This document shows positions 1-6,173 of a stretch of DNA of 9,870 nucleotides, one piece after another; within the stretch, counting starts at the first letter, position 1; the number at the start of each line of letters is the position of its first letter. The DNA is from Gammaproteobacteria bacterium (GTDB taxonomy: Bacteria; Pseudomonadota; Gammaproteobacteria; SZUA-140), in contig QIHH01000244.1 in NCBI GenBank assembly GCA_003230195.1, forward strand, positions 1-9,870. The letters are read 5' to 3'. Made by a program: the position numbers and the translations under genes. The notes beneath the pieces were generated by a model that saw only the letters and a list, made by a program, of their open reading frames with translations, was not told the origin of the DNA and did not search any database.

Positions 1-423
1 GCTAACGGCACCCATGTCGGCGCGACCTTGCAGTTTACCTTTTAACAGGCCGATTACTTTGCCCATGTCCTTTGCTGAGCTGGCACCGCTGGTGGCGATG
101 GCATCACTGATCATTGTTTCAAGCTCTGCTTCGCTGAGTGCTGGCGGCAGGTAGTCTTTGATGACTTCGATCTCGGCGCGTTCAATTTCGGCGAGATCTG
201 GGCGGTTGCCCTTGGTGTATTGCTCAATGGAGTCGCGACGTTGTTTGTTCATCTTGTCGAGAATGGCGAGCACCTGATTGTCATTCAGCTCAATGCGCTC
301 GTCAACTTCACGCTGCTTAATCGCAGCGCGGATCAAACGGATGACGCCTAGCCGATGCGTGTCTTTGCTGCGCATGGCGGTCTTCATGTCTTCGGTGAGT
401 CGCAGTGTTAGCGTGCTATCCAT
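1..423 (-). CDS. yqeY: GatB/YqeY-domain protein, C-terminus cut by window edge
   Basis: Reading the minus strand from the ATG at 423 gives 141 uninterrupted codons to the window edge. The protein starts MDSTLTLRLTEDMKTAMRSK and contains the family-typical stretches RLGVIRLIRAAIKQREVDER, DKMNKQRRDSIEQ, IKDYLPPALSE and KDMGKVIGLLKGKLQGRADM. YqeY proteins are normally about 147-150 residues, so only a handful of C-terminal residues are missing. The domain is related to the tRNA-binding tail of the GatB amidotransferase subunit, but the cellular role of stand-alone YqeY is not firmly established. It lies 26 bp downstream of rpsU in the same direction, the usual rpsU-yqeY arrangement; in many proteobacteria dnaG and rpoD follow, which would fall outside this window. 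No clear Shine-Dalgarno precedes the ATG, so translation may depend on coupling with rpsU. Confidence 0.93.
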   Translation of the reverse strand, partial: MDSTLTLRLTEDMKTAMRSKDTHRLGVIRLIRAAIKQREVDERIELNDNQVLAILDKMNKQRRDSIEQYTKGNRPDLAEIERAEIEVIKDYLPPALSEAELETMISDAIATSGASSAKDMGKVIGLLKGKLQGRADMGAVS

Positions 424-449
424 CGTGGCAGTTTTTATTTAAGTGTCAT

Positions 450-668
450 TTAGTAAGGTGCGCGAACAGTACGCATTTTTTCGCTATAGGTCTTTTTCTG
501 TTGTCTCTTAACGGCCGCAGCAGCTTTGCGTTTACGCACAGCGGTAGGCTTTTCGTAGAATTCACGACGACGAACTTCAGAGATGATCCCAGTTTTTTCA
601 CAGATGCGCTTGAAGCGGCGTACGGCAACTTCGAAAGGCTCATTTTCTCTCAAACGAACAGCAGGCAT
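450..668 (-). CDS. rpsU: 30S ribosomal protein S21
   Basis: This 72-codon frame encodes a small, very basic protein starting MPAVRLRENEPFEVAVRRFK, with the S21 hallmarks RRFKR, EVRRREFYEKPTAVRKRK and a C-terminal KTYSEKMRTVRAPY. The length matches the 70-71 residues usual for proteobacterial S21. S21 binds late to the 30S platform near the anti-Shine-Dalgarno end of 16S rRNA and helps initiation. The start is well set: a purine-rich AGAGGAAAG lies just upstream of the ATG. A near-consensus promoter is found on the same strand at 718-747, giving a leader of roughly 45 nt. yqeY follows 26 bp downstream and is probably co-transcribed. Confidence 0.97.
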   Translation of the reverse strand: MPAVRLRENEPFEVAVRRFKRICEKTGIISEVRRREFYEKPTAVRKRKAAAAVKRQQKKTYSEKMRTVRAPY

Positions 669-717
669 TTACTTTCCTCTTTAAATGAATGGTTTAGCCT
701 AAAATAACGAACCGGGA

Positions 718-747
718 ATTGTACCCCTAGGCTGGGAGACTTGTAAA
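718..747 (-). promoter_or_regulatory. sigma70-type promoter for rpsU-yqeY
   Basis: On the minus strand a -35 box TTTACA (742-747) is followed by an 18-bp spacer and a -10 box TACAAT (718-723). Each box differs from consensus at one position. Transcription should start near 711, leaving a leader of about 45 nt before the rpsU ATG at 668. The promoter lies between the moeB stop and rpsU, so rpsU need not depend on read-through from moeB. Confidence 0.75.
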
Positions 748-805
748 GCACTGGAATGCGGATTTACGGTCTGGTTTCAGGTTTTCGGGTGCTAATCGGT
801 GGATC

Positions 806-1567
806 TTAGCTATTTTTGGCGCAGCTCGCGCAGACTGGGCAGGAGGGGTCTTTTTGCAGCTTTAGGCTGCGCCATTCCATCGTTGCGGCATTCAGGGTGA
901 GCAGTCGGCTGTCAAGGGGTTTGCCGAATGGTACCAGTAGTTTGAGCGTCTCAGCGGCCATCATGCTACCGATAATACCAGTGAGCGGGGCGAAAACACC
1001 GCTTTGGGCGCAATTTTCTTCGTCGGCGATGGTGGATTCATCAAACAGACAGCGGTAGCACGGGGTGTTGCTATCATTGTTGCGGAACACGCAGATTTGC
1101 CCGGAGAGCCGAATTGCAGCGCCGGAGACTAGTGGGGTGCGCGTTTTAACGCAGGCATCGTTGAGCATAAAGCGGGTGGAAAAATTGTCACTGGCATCAA
1201 GCACGATATTGGCATCGCCGATGGCAGATAGCAGCATGTCGCCCTTTAACCGTTGCTTGATGGAGATGACGGTGGTTTCTGGGTTGATTGCGTGCAGTGC
1301 TGCTCGTGCTGAGTCGGCCTTGTTTTGTCCGATGCGTTCGTTGTTGTGTGCAATTTGACGTTGCAGATTGCTGAGGTCAACGTTGTCGTTATCGCAGATG
1401 GTGATTTGCCCAGCGCCACTGCTGGCGAGATAGATTGCAGCGGGCGAGCCGAGCCCGCCCGCACCGATCAGCAGAATCTTTGAGTGAAGTAGCCGCGTCT
1501 GTCCTGCAATGTCGATCTCGGGTAGCAGAATATGGCGGCTGTAGCGTTCAAGTTGCTGGTCGTCCAT
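806..1567 (-). CDS. moeB: Molybdopterin-synthase adenylyltransferase (MoeB/ThiF/HesA family)
   Basis: This 253-residue E1-like enzyme is predicted to activate the C-terminal Gly-Gly of MoaD as an acyl-adenylate so that it can be sulfurated for molybdopterin synthesis. Visible features are the SRH arginine at residue 11, the nucleotide-binding loop GAGGLG at 35-40, NLQRQ with R70, K83, the DASDN acidic motif with D127, and a conserved cysteine at 186. A structural zinc site is indicated by two CxxC pairs at C170/C173 and C243/C246. The length is close to that of E. coli MoeB (249). ThiF and HesA share this fold, but a moaACDE operon about 1.5 kb away favours MoeB. The gene starts 16 bp after the Kelch gene in the same direction and has only a weak ribosome site, suggesting coupled expression. 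A ThiF or dual role with other sulfur carriers cannot be excluded. Confidence 0.9.
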   Translation of the reverse strand: MDDQQLERYSRHILLPEIDIAGQTRLLHSKILLIGAGGLGSPAAIYLASSGAGQITICDNDNVDLSNLQRQIAHNNERIGQNKADSARAALHAINPETTVISIKQRLKGDMLLSAIGDANIVLDASDNFSTRFMLNDACVKTRTPLVSGAAIRLSGQICVFRNNDSNTPCYRCLFDESTIADEENCAQSGVFAPLTGIIGSMMAAETLKLLVPFGKPLDSRLLTLNAATMEWRSLKLQKDPSCPVCASCAKNS

Positions 1568-1583
1568 CTATCATGTATGGTGG

Positions 1584-2516
1584 TTAATAGGTGTAGGCAA
1601 CGACATTGTTGAGAGGGGTGCGTCCATCGTCCGCCCAGCCTCCAACTAAATAAATGGTGCGGTCGATGTGCGCCACGCCCATCGCTGCGAGCGGCGCGGG
1701 CATCGGTGGTAGCAGATGCCAAGTTTTGCTGGTTTTATCGTAGCAGGCTGCATGGTCGCAGATGCCGTCACCACTGTAACCACCAAAGATAAATGGGGTG
1801 TCGTCAAGCATGATCGAACCTAGGCCAGCGGCCGTCCACGGCAATTTGAGACTGTTAAGGCTCCATTTGCCGTTGGAAGGATCAAAGGCTTCGATATGGT
1901 CAAAGTTGTTGAAGCCCTCAGGGGTGAAGGCGACGCCGCCCATAGTGAGGATTTTTTGATCCATCACCACTGCATCAAGCGCAAAGCGAGGGGTTGGCAG
2001 TGGTCTGAGTTCTTCCCATTTTCCGGTCGTGAGGTTGAGGCGCTCACAGAAATCAAAGCCTGGATCGGTTTTGGGGCCAGAGAGTGTCGCATCAGGGTGG
2101 TGGCCGCCCAAGATGTAGATATGATTCTCATACAATGCGCCGGCAGGGTAGTCGTGTGGCTGGAGCATGTCCTGTCCTTTCTCCCAGCTATTGGTTTTTG
2201 GGTAGTAGACCTCAGTGGTGCGCAGGAACTGAAAATTGCCATCGGGTTTTTTAAAGCCGCCGCCAATAATATAGATGGCGTCACCTACGGTGGCCGCGAT
2301 TGCACCTGAGCGCAGGGTTGGCATCTCGCTGCCTGGCGACCAACTATCTTGGGCAGGATCATAGATGGTGGTGGAGTTCAGGCTTTTAAAATCAGGCCCA
2401 CCGCCGCCAAAGACGTAAATTTTGCCATTATAAGCAGCCGTTGGGCCGTGTGAACGGGCAACTTCCATGGTCGGTTTACTGGTCCACTTTCCTTGATGGT
2501 ATTTAATGTCGTTCAT
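1584..2516 (-). CDS. Kelch-repeat beta-propeller protein
   Basis: The 310-residue product consists almost entirely of six Kelch repeats. The diagnostic Gly-Gly pairs, each after a hydrophobic strand, fall at about residues 37, 85, 137, 193, 245 and 292 (for example KIYVFGGG, AIYIIGGG, HIYILGGH, TIYLVGGW). Each repeat also carries the downstream aromatic and Trp positions (DSWS, NSWEKG, GKWEEL, GKWSL, KTWHLLP). Six blades make a complete small propeller with no catalytic domain attached. No signal peptide is visible, so a cytoplasmic location is expected. Bacterial Kelch propellers are often binding or scaffold modules; some relatives (YjhT/NanM) are sialate mutarotases, but those are exported and nothing here specifically supports that role. 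It is the first gene of a likely operon with moeB, 16 bp upstream. No strong Shine-Dalgarno precedes the ATG, and an upstream promoter was not identified confidently. Confidence 0.85.
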   Translation of the reverse strand: MNDIKYHQGKWTSKPTMEVARSHGPTAAYNGKIYVFGGGGPDFKSLNSTTIYDPAQDSWSPGSEMPTLRSGAIAATVGDAIYIIGGGFKKPDGNFQFLRTTEVYYPKTNSWEKGQDMLQPHDYPAGALYENHIYILGGHHPDATLSGPKTDPGFDFCERLNLTTGKWEELRPLPTPRFALDAVVMDQKILTMGGVAFTPEGFNNFDHIEAFDPSNGKWSLNSLKLPWTAAGLGSIMLDDTPFIFGGYSGDGICDHAACYDKTSKTWHLLPPMPAPLAAMGVAHIDRTIYLVGGWADDGRTPLNNVVAYTY

Positions 2517-3060
2517 AGGTTTTTGAGTTATCTATCCGTTGCTTAGCCGAGACTTTTATTGTCTTGAAGATAGCACGGAAAACAGTTTAGTTGCAGTGCT
2601 TGATGTTAGCATTAAGTTCATAATGTGACTGAGTATGCAACAGTGTATGGGCTAAATAGCTGATAATCATCGTTAATTAAGAATTTTTCTAGTGACCCTT
2701 AAATAAATATTTTCTCCATACTAATTTTAAAGATTTGCTTAGGACGGGACGATATAGGTATTGGAATGTGGCGTGCTTTTCATGCTAGTATTTTGGGTAG
2801 CACAGAATGTCTGGTATTATCCCGTGTTAATTGAGTGGCCGCCTTGTTTTGGCTGCTATTTTTGACTGAGTAAGCCTAAATGGATTTTCTCAAAAGGTTG
2901 CCACGCTTTAAATATATTTGTGGTGTACTGAAAAAGCATCACGCTTGGTGGTGTAGTTAACGGATAGTGGTAAATTGACAGATATCCGACTAGAATGGTC
3001 GGGATAATTGGTCTGTATGGTTCGGCAGCTGCAGTTGTAGTGTTTGGGGAGAATATTGAC
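2517..3060. other. Divergent intergenic region between the Kelch gene and moaA
   Basis: About 540 bp separate the minus-strand Kelch start from the preferred moaA start. No long conserved reading frame was recognised. The half nearest the Kelch gene (2517-2740) is AT-rich, and neither strand gave a promoter with two good boxes at standard spacing. The moaA-side half contains a long imperfect helix, a terminator-like hairpin and two mutually exclusive small hairpins, described separately. A TTGACA at 2975-2980 lacks a -10 box at the right distance. Confidence 0.6.
2744..2863 (+). promoter_or_regulatory. Possible structured leader or attenuator upstream of moaA
   Basis: Read as RNA on the plus strand, 2744-2755 can pair with 2814-2825, giving about 12 bp with one mismatch and including the run ACGGGA/UCCCGU. 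Inside it a hairpin GCGUG (2771-2775) with CAUGC (2781-2785) is possible, and GUGCU (2773-2777) with AGCAC (2799-2803) is an alternative. Just downstream, GGCCGCC (2837-2843) pairs with GGCUGCU (2851-2857), with one mismatch and a closing G-U, and is followed by a U-rich run at 2859-2863. That resembles an intrinsic terminator ahead of moaA. Known Moco riboswitches often precede moaA, but the conserved Moco-motif sequence was not recognised here. The fold was drawn by hand and has not been evaluated energetically. Confidence 0.35.
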
Positions 3061-4167
3061 GTGTTGGATAAATCGTTACACCGTAAAAAATCACATAGTG
3101 AATCCTCGTCGGGTGCCGTTTCAACAGTTTCCGCCACCTCCATGTTACCGCCTTTAGAAGATCGTTTTGGTCGTGTCTTTGATTACGTCAGAATCGCGGT
3201 AACAGAGAAGTGTAATCTGCGCTGCACTTATTGCATGCCGGAAGAAGGTGTCGATTTTCCGGATCAAAATGCAGTGTTAACCGGGCCAGAGATTCAGCGT
3301 ACGGTTGAGACACTTGTTAAAATGGGTGTTCGTAAGGTTCGTTTTACTGGCGGTGAGCCGTTGGTACGTAAAGATATTATCGAAATTGTGACTAATACCG
3401 CGAATACGCCGGGTGTGAAGGCTGTGCATTTGACTACCAATGGACTGCTATTCCCCAAGTATGCAGAGGATCTCTTAAAGGCGGGTTTGACTGGCGTTAA
3501 TATTAGCCTTGATTCTTTGGACGAAGCAAAATTTGAGAGCATTACGCGCCGCCCCGGATTGGATAAGGTGCTGGAGAGTATCCAGTGTGCGCTGGATGTC
3601 GGCTTTAAAACCGTGAAGGTTAATGTTGTATTGATGCGCGGTTTTAATGAAGATGAATTGCATGATTTTTGTGAGATGACCAAAGACCAGCGAGTAACCG
3701 TGCGTTTTATCGAATTTATGCCGTTTGATGCGCATCAGATGTGGGAGACTGGCGAGCACTTTGCCAGCGCCGCAAATCTGGTTGATCAGATTGAGAAGTT
3801 CTATCCCGGTATTAAAACTGCCTCTGGTACCCGTACTGAGCATCATATTTTTCAAGCACCTGGATATGAGGGTAAGATTGCGGTCATTCCCGCATTTACA
3901 CGAAGCCTGTGTGGTAACTGTTCTCGTATTCGCGTGACTTCTGATGGACAAATTCGCAATTGCCTCTATTCTGATGATGAATTTGATTTGAAGGCGTTAT
4001 TGCGTAAGGATGGCTGCACCGAAGAAGATGTTGTTGGCGTTTTTCGGAAGGCGTTTGATGAGAAGCATCGCGACGGTTTTGAAGCCAAGAAAAAATCTAC
4101 TGAGAAGAAGATCAATGTTTCTGATATTGGCAAAGGCCGCACCAGTATGACGCAGATTGGCGGTTAA
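3061..4167 (+). CDS. moaA: GTP 3',8-cyclase MoaA (radical SAM)
   Basis: MoaA uses S-adenosylmethionine to rearrange GTP into 3',8-cyclo-7,8-dihydro-GTP, the first step of molybdenum cofactor synthesis. Numbered from the GTG at 3061 (368 residues), the N-terminal radical-SAM cluster motif CNLRCTYC has cysteines at 51, 55 and 58. FTGGEPL (95-101) contributes to SAM binding, and a second cluster is formed by C284, C287 (CGNCSR) and C301 (RNCLY). The chain ends in Gly-Gly, as MoaA requires. Start choice: GTG 3061 has GGGGAG nine nucleotides upstream. The frame extends to an ATG at 2995 without a Shine-Dalgarno, and a third option, ATG 3142, begins right at the conserved LEDRFGR but also lacks one. 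The residues before LEDRFGR are Ser-rich and unlike typical MoaA. It is the first gene of moaACDE. Confidence 0.93.
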   Translation: MLDKSLHRKKSHSESSSGAVSTVSATSMLPPLEDRFGRVFDYVRIAVTEKCNLRCTYCMPEEGVDFPDQNAVLTGPEIQRTVETLVKMGVRKVRFTGGEPLVRKDIIEIVTNTANTPGVKAVHLTTNGLLFPKYAEDLLKAGLTGVNISLDSLDEAKFESITRRPGLDKVLESIQCALDVGFKTVKVNVVLMRGFNEDELHDFCEMTKDQRVTVRFIEFMPFDAHQMWETGEHFASAANLVDQIEKFYPGIKTASGTRTEHHIFQAPGYEGKIAVIPAFTRSLCGNCSRIRVTSDGQIRNCLYSDDEFDLKALLRKDGCTEEDVVGVFRKAFDEKHRDGFEAKKKSTEKKINVSDIGKGRTSMTQIGG

Positions 4168-4226
4168 TACTTTAGTACCGCTCTTTTTTCGATATGTTAA
4201 TCAAACCTTTCTAGAGAGAATTAATT

Positions 4227-4706
4227 ATGGGTGATGTACTAACGCACTTTAATGCTGCCGGAGAGGCGCATATGGTGGATGTGGGCGCAAAGGATATTAC
4301 GGTGCGTGAAGGCGTGGCTGAAGGGCGAATTTTTATGGAGCCTTTAACACTTGAAAAAATTATGGCGGGTGATCATAAAAAAGGTGATGTGCTGGGGATT
4401 GCGCGGGTTGCTGGCATTATGGGAGCGAAAAAAACACCGGATCTCGTGCCTCTATGCCATCCGATTATGATTACCGCTGTTGATGTTGAACTGACAGCAG
4501 AGCCAGATAATAATTCTGTTTATTGTAAAGCGGTTGTGCGTTGTAAGGGCAATACTGGTGTCGAGATGGAAACTTTGACAGCGGTACAGGTCGCGCTTTT
4601 AACGATTTACGACATGTGTAAAGCGGTAGATCGTGGCATGATGATTTCTGATGTTGGTTTGCTTTCGAAGTCAGGTGGTAAATCGGGCTCGTGGCGTCGT
4701 ACTTAA
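4227..4706 (+). CDS. moaC: Cyclic pyranopterin monophosphate synthase MoaC
   Basis: MoaC converts the MoaA product into cyclic pyranopterin monophosphate (precursor Z). The 159-residue protein has the family's full set of conserved segments: MVDVGAKDITVREGVAEG (16-33), KKGDVLGIARVAGIMGAKKT with the active-site lysine at K52, LVPLCHPI with H78, GVEMETLTA with E113 and E115, IYDMCKAVD with D129 and K132, and the C-terminal LLSKSGGKSG. The length equals the family norm of about 160. A purine-rich AGAGAG lies about 8 nt before the ATG. It follows moaA after 59 bp and precedes moaD by 51 bp, with no terminator in either gap, so co-transcription is expected. No moaB lies between moaA and moaC, unlike the E. 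coli order. Confidence 0.96.
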   Translation: MGDVLTHFNAAGEAHMVDVGAKDITVREGVAEGRIFMEPLTLEKIMAGDHKKGDVLGIARVAGIMGAKKTPDLVPLCHPIMITAVDVELTAEPDNNSVYCKAVVRCKGNTGVEMETLTAVQVALLTIYDMCKAVDRGMMISDVGLLSKSGGKSGSWRRT

Positions 4707-4757
4707 ATTGTATTCAGTTTTGTAAATTGAATAGACTATTTTGTTTAAGAGGCAGTT

Positions 4758-4988
4758 ATGGAAATCGACGTAAAATTTTTTGCTAGTTTGCGTGAGTACA
4801 TGGGCCGTACCAGCGATAAAGTGACGTTAGAGGGTGAGGCGACGGTCTCTGACGTGTGGAGCGAACTCTCTTCTGAGCCAATGCCAGGTAATATTCTAGT
4901 GGCGGTGAATAAAGAATATACCGACTTGGGGCAAGCGCTGAAAAATGGTGATGAAGTGGCCTTTTTCCCGCCGGTGACGGGAGGCTAG
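4758..4988 (+). CDS. moaD: Molybdopterin synthase small subunit MoaD (sulfur carrier)
   Basis: This 76-residue ubiquitin-like protein has the beta-grasp pattern (IDVKFFASLREYMG near the N-terminus and LKNGDEVAFFPPVTGG at the end). The Gly-Gly terminus is the site that MoeB adenylates and that then carries the thiocarboxylate used to build the dithiolene of molybdopterin. Its length fits MoaD (about 80 residues). Ribosome site AAGAGG lies about 7 nt before the ATG. The stop is only 6 bp before moaE, its partner in the heterotetrameric synthase, so the two subunits are very likely translated together in matched amounts. Confidence 0.95.
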   Translation: MEIDVKFFASLREYMGRTSDKVTLEGEATVSDVWSELSSEPMPGNILVAVNKEYTDLGQALKNGDEVAFFPPVTGG

Positions 4989-4994
4989 CCAGTA

Positions 4995-5465
4995 ATGAAG
5001 GTTGTTGTTCAGCACGAAGCACTTGACCCTTATAGAGCGATCAAGCATCACGAAGATACGGTGCTTGAGTCCGGCAAGCATGGCGGTGTGGTCAGTTTTG
5101 TGGGCACGATGCGTGATTTTAATCATGGTGAAAATGTCACAGCAATGAATCTGGATTACTATCCTGGAATGACTGAAATGCATATTGAGGCTGTTTGTCA
5201 GGAAGCAATGGACGGCTGGGATGTGATGGATGTGTTGGTAGTTCACCGTGTGGGTGATATGTATCCATCGGATCCTATTGTGTTGGTAGCAGTGTGGTCG
5301 GCTCATCGTGCGTCAGCGTTTGATGCCTGTCGTTATGTGATTAACTATTTAAAAGAGCGCGCCCCCTTTTGGAAGTGTGAAGTGACAACTGAAGGTAAAA
5401 AAACTTGGGTGGAGCATAATTCGAAAGACCCTGGCGTTGCTGAGAGCCGAGAAAAACTGGTATGA
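4995..5465 (+). CDS. moaE: Molybdopterin synthase catalytic subunit MoaE
   Basis: MoaE binds cyclic pyranopterin monophosphate and receives two sulfurs from MoaD thiocarboxylate to form molybdopterin. The 156-residue protein shows the family motifs GGVVSFVGTMRDFN with R40, LDYYPGMTEMHIE, VVHRVGDMYPSD, WSAHRASAFDACRY with H104/R105, and YLKERAPFWKCE with the active-site lysines K120 and K127, followed by WVEHNS. Length matches the family (about 150). The Shine-Dalgarno GGGAGG overlaps the last codons of moaD about 10 nt upstream of the ATG, consistent with translational coupling. It is the last gene of the operon, with an intrinsic terminator about 33 bp after the stop. Confidence 0.96.
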   Translation: MKVVVQHEALDPYRAIKHHEDTVLESGKHGGVVSFVGTMRDFNHGENVTAMNLDYYPGMTEMHIEAVCQEAMDGWDVMDVLVVHRVGDMYPSDPIVLVAVWSAHRASAFDACRYVINYLKERAPFWKCEVTTEGKKTWVEHNSKDPGVAESREKLV

Positions 5466-5498
5466 GTTACTATTAGATAGGGTTAAATCGTCTTACAT

Positions 5499-5535
5499 AA
5501 AAAAGCCTAGATGAGATGATCGTCTGGGCTTTTTT
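5499..5535 (+). terminator. Rho-independent terminator after moaE
   Basis: AAAAAAGCC (5499-5507) pairs with GGCTTTTTT (5527-5535), and the stem extends inward through a T-G pair and AGA/TCT, leaving a loop of about 10 nt. The downstream arm ends in a T run. The A run on the other side means it could also terminate minus-strand transcription, but no convergent gene is present. It separates moaACDE from nikR. Confidence 0.85.
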
Positions 5536-5597
5536 ATTTAATTTATAAGGAGTTATTGTTAAGTTATATTTGTTTTGTGCTTATATTTGGATGGCGT

Positions 5598-5625
5598 GTG
5601 TCATATTTTAAGTTAACGGTCATAC
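5598..5625 (+). promoter_or_regulatory. Candidate NikR operator upstream of nikR
   Basis: The E. coli-type NikR operator is GTATGA, 16 bp, TCATAC. Here GTGTCA (5598-5603), exactly 16 bp, and TCATAC (5620-5625) match 4 of 6 and 6 of 6 half-site bases with correct spacing. The site is 51 bp before the nikR start, which fits autoregulation. The right half is perfect; the left half is degenerate, so the call rests partly on the adjacent nikR gene. Confidence 0.5.
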
Positions 5626-5676
5626 GTGCTGTGTCGATATCTTTAATGTGTCATAACAACCATGGAGGGTTGAACG

Positions 5677-6141
5677 ATGGAACGAATCACAATGTCTTTG
5701 GAGTCCGAGCTTGCTGGACAATTTGATGAATTTATCAATGGTCATGGGTATACCAATCGCTCTGAAGCGATGCGGGATCTTATTCGTGAGCGCCTTGAAA
5801 GTGAGCGGCTGAAGAAGTGGGAAGATGGTCACTGTGTGGCGACGCTAAGCTACGTATACAATCATCACGAGTGGGAGCTATCGAGCCGAATTACGCGTGC
5901 TCACCATCATAGTCATGAATTGAATGTTACCAATACACATATCCACCTTGATCACGATAACTGCTTAGAGATCGCTGTATTACGAGGGCCAGTGAAAGAT
6001 GTGCGTGAGTTTGCGAGCACAATTATGGCTGAACGTGGTGTTCGGCATGGTAAACTTGGGATGATTCCTGTCGATATCACAGAAGAAGGGCATAATGGTC
6101 ATGGGAGAACGCCGCATTTGCATAGTCATCCTATGACGTAA
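5677..6141 (+). CDS. nikR: Nickel-responsive transcriptional regulator NikR with His-rich tail
   Basis: NikR is a tetrameric ribbon-helix-helix repressor that binds DNA when loaded with Ni(II), usually controlling nickel uptake or nickel enzymes. The 154-residue protein has an N-terminal RHH domain (ERITMSLESELAGQFDEF... GYTNRSEAMRDLIRERL, residues 2-40) and a C-terminal ACT-like metal-binding domain. By alignment with E. coli NikR the square-planar nickel ligands H76, H87, H89 and C95 correspond to H77, H88, H90 and C96 here; all are present, in LSYVYNHH, HHHSHEL, THIHLDHDNCLEIAVLRG and ERGVRHGKL contexts. E. coli NikR has 133 residues; the extra length is a C-terminal tail with five histidines (H139, H142, H147, H149, H151). 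GGAGG sits 8 nt before the ATG. The likely partner gene starts 32 bp downstream. Confidence 0.95.
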   Translation: MERITMSLESELAGQFDEFINGHGYTNRSEAMRDLIRERLESERLKKWEDGHCVATLSYVYNHHEWELSSRITRAHHHSHELNVTNTHIHLDHDNCLEIAVLRGPVKDVREFASTIMAERGVRHGKLGMIPVDITEEGHNGHGRTPHLHSHPMT

Positions 6142-6173
6142 CTATTAAAAATTGAGGGTGAATAGCGTCAATA

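Noticed and set aside
405..707. Plus-strand 100-codon frame over rpsU and yqeY
   Set aside because: It is antisense to well-recognised rpsU and the start of yqeY and resembles no protein family.
806..825. GCTAA/TTAGC hairpin at the moeB stop as a terminator
   Set aside because: The five-pair stem is not followed by a T run on the minus strand, so intrinsic termination is not supported.
1896..2309. Plus-strand 137-codon frame inside the Kelch gene
   Set aside because: Antisense to six regular Kelch repeats; the opposite frame explains the codon pattern.
2975..2980. TTGACA as a -35 box for moaA
   Set aside because: No -10-like hexamer lies 16-18 bp downstream; the region there is GGTCGG-like.
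2517..3060. A canonical Moco riboswitch upstream of moaA
   Set aside because: The conserved Moco-motif sequence around its GA-rich core and pairing arms, as I recall it, was not found; only generic stems are visible. A covariance-model search would be decisive.
3475..3951. Minus-strand 158-codon frame inside moaA
   Set aside because: Antisense shadow of a highly conserved MoaA region with no ribosome site or family resemblance.
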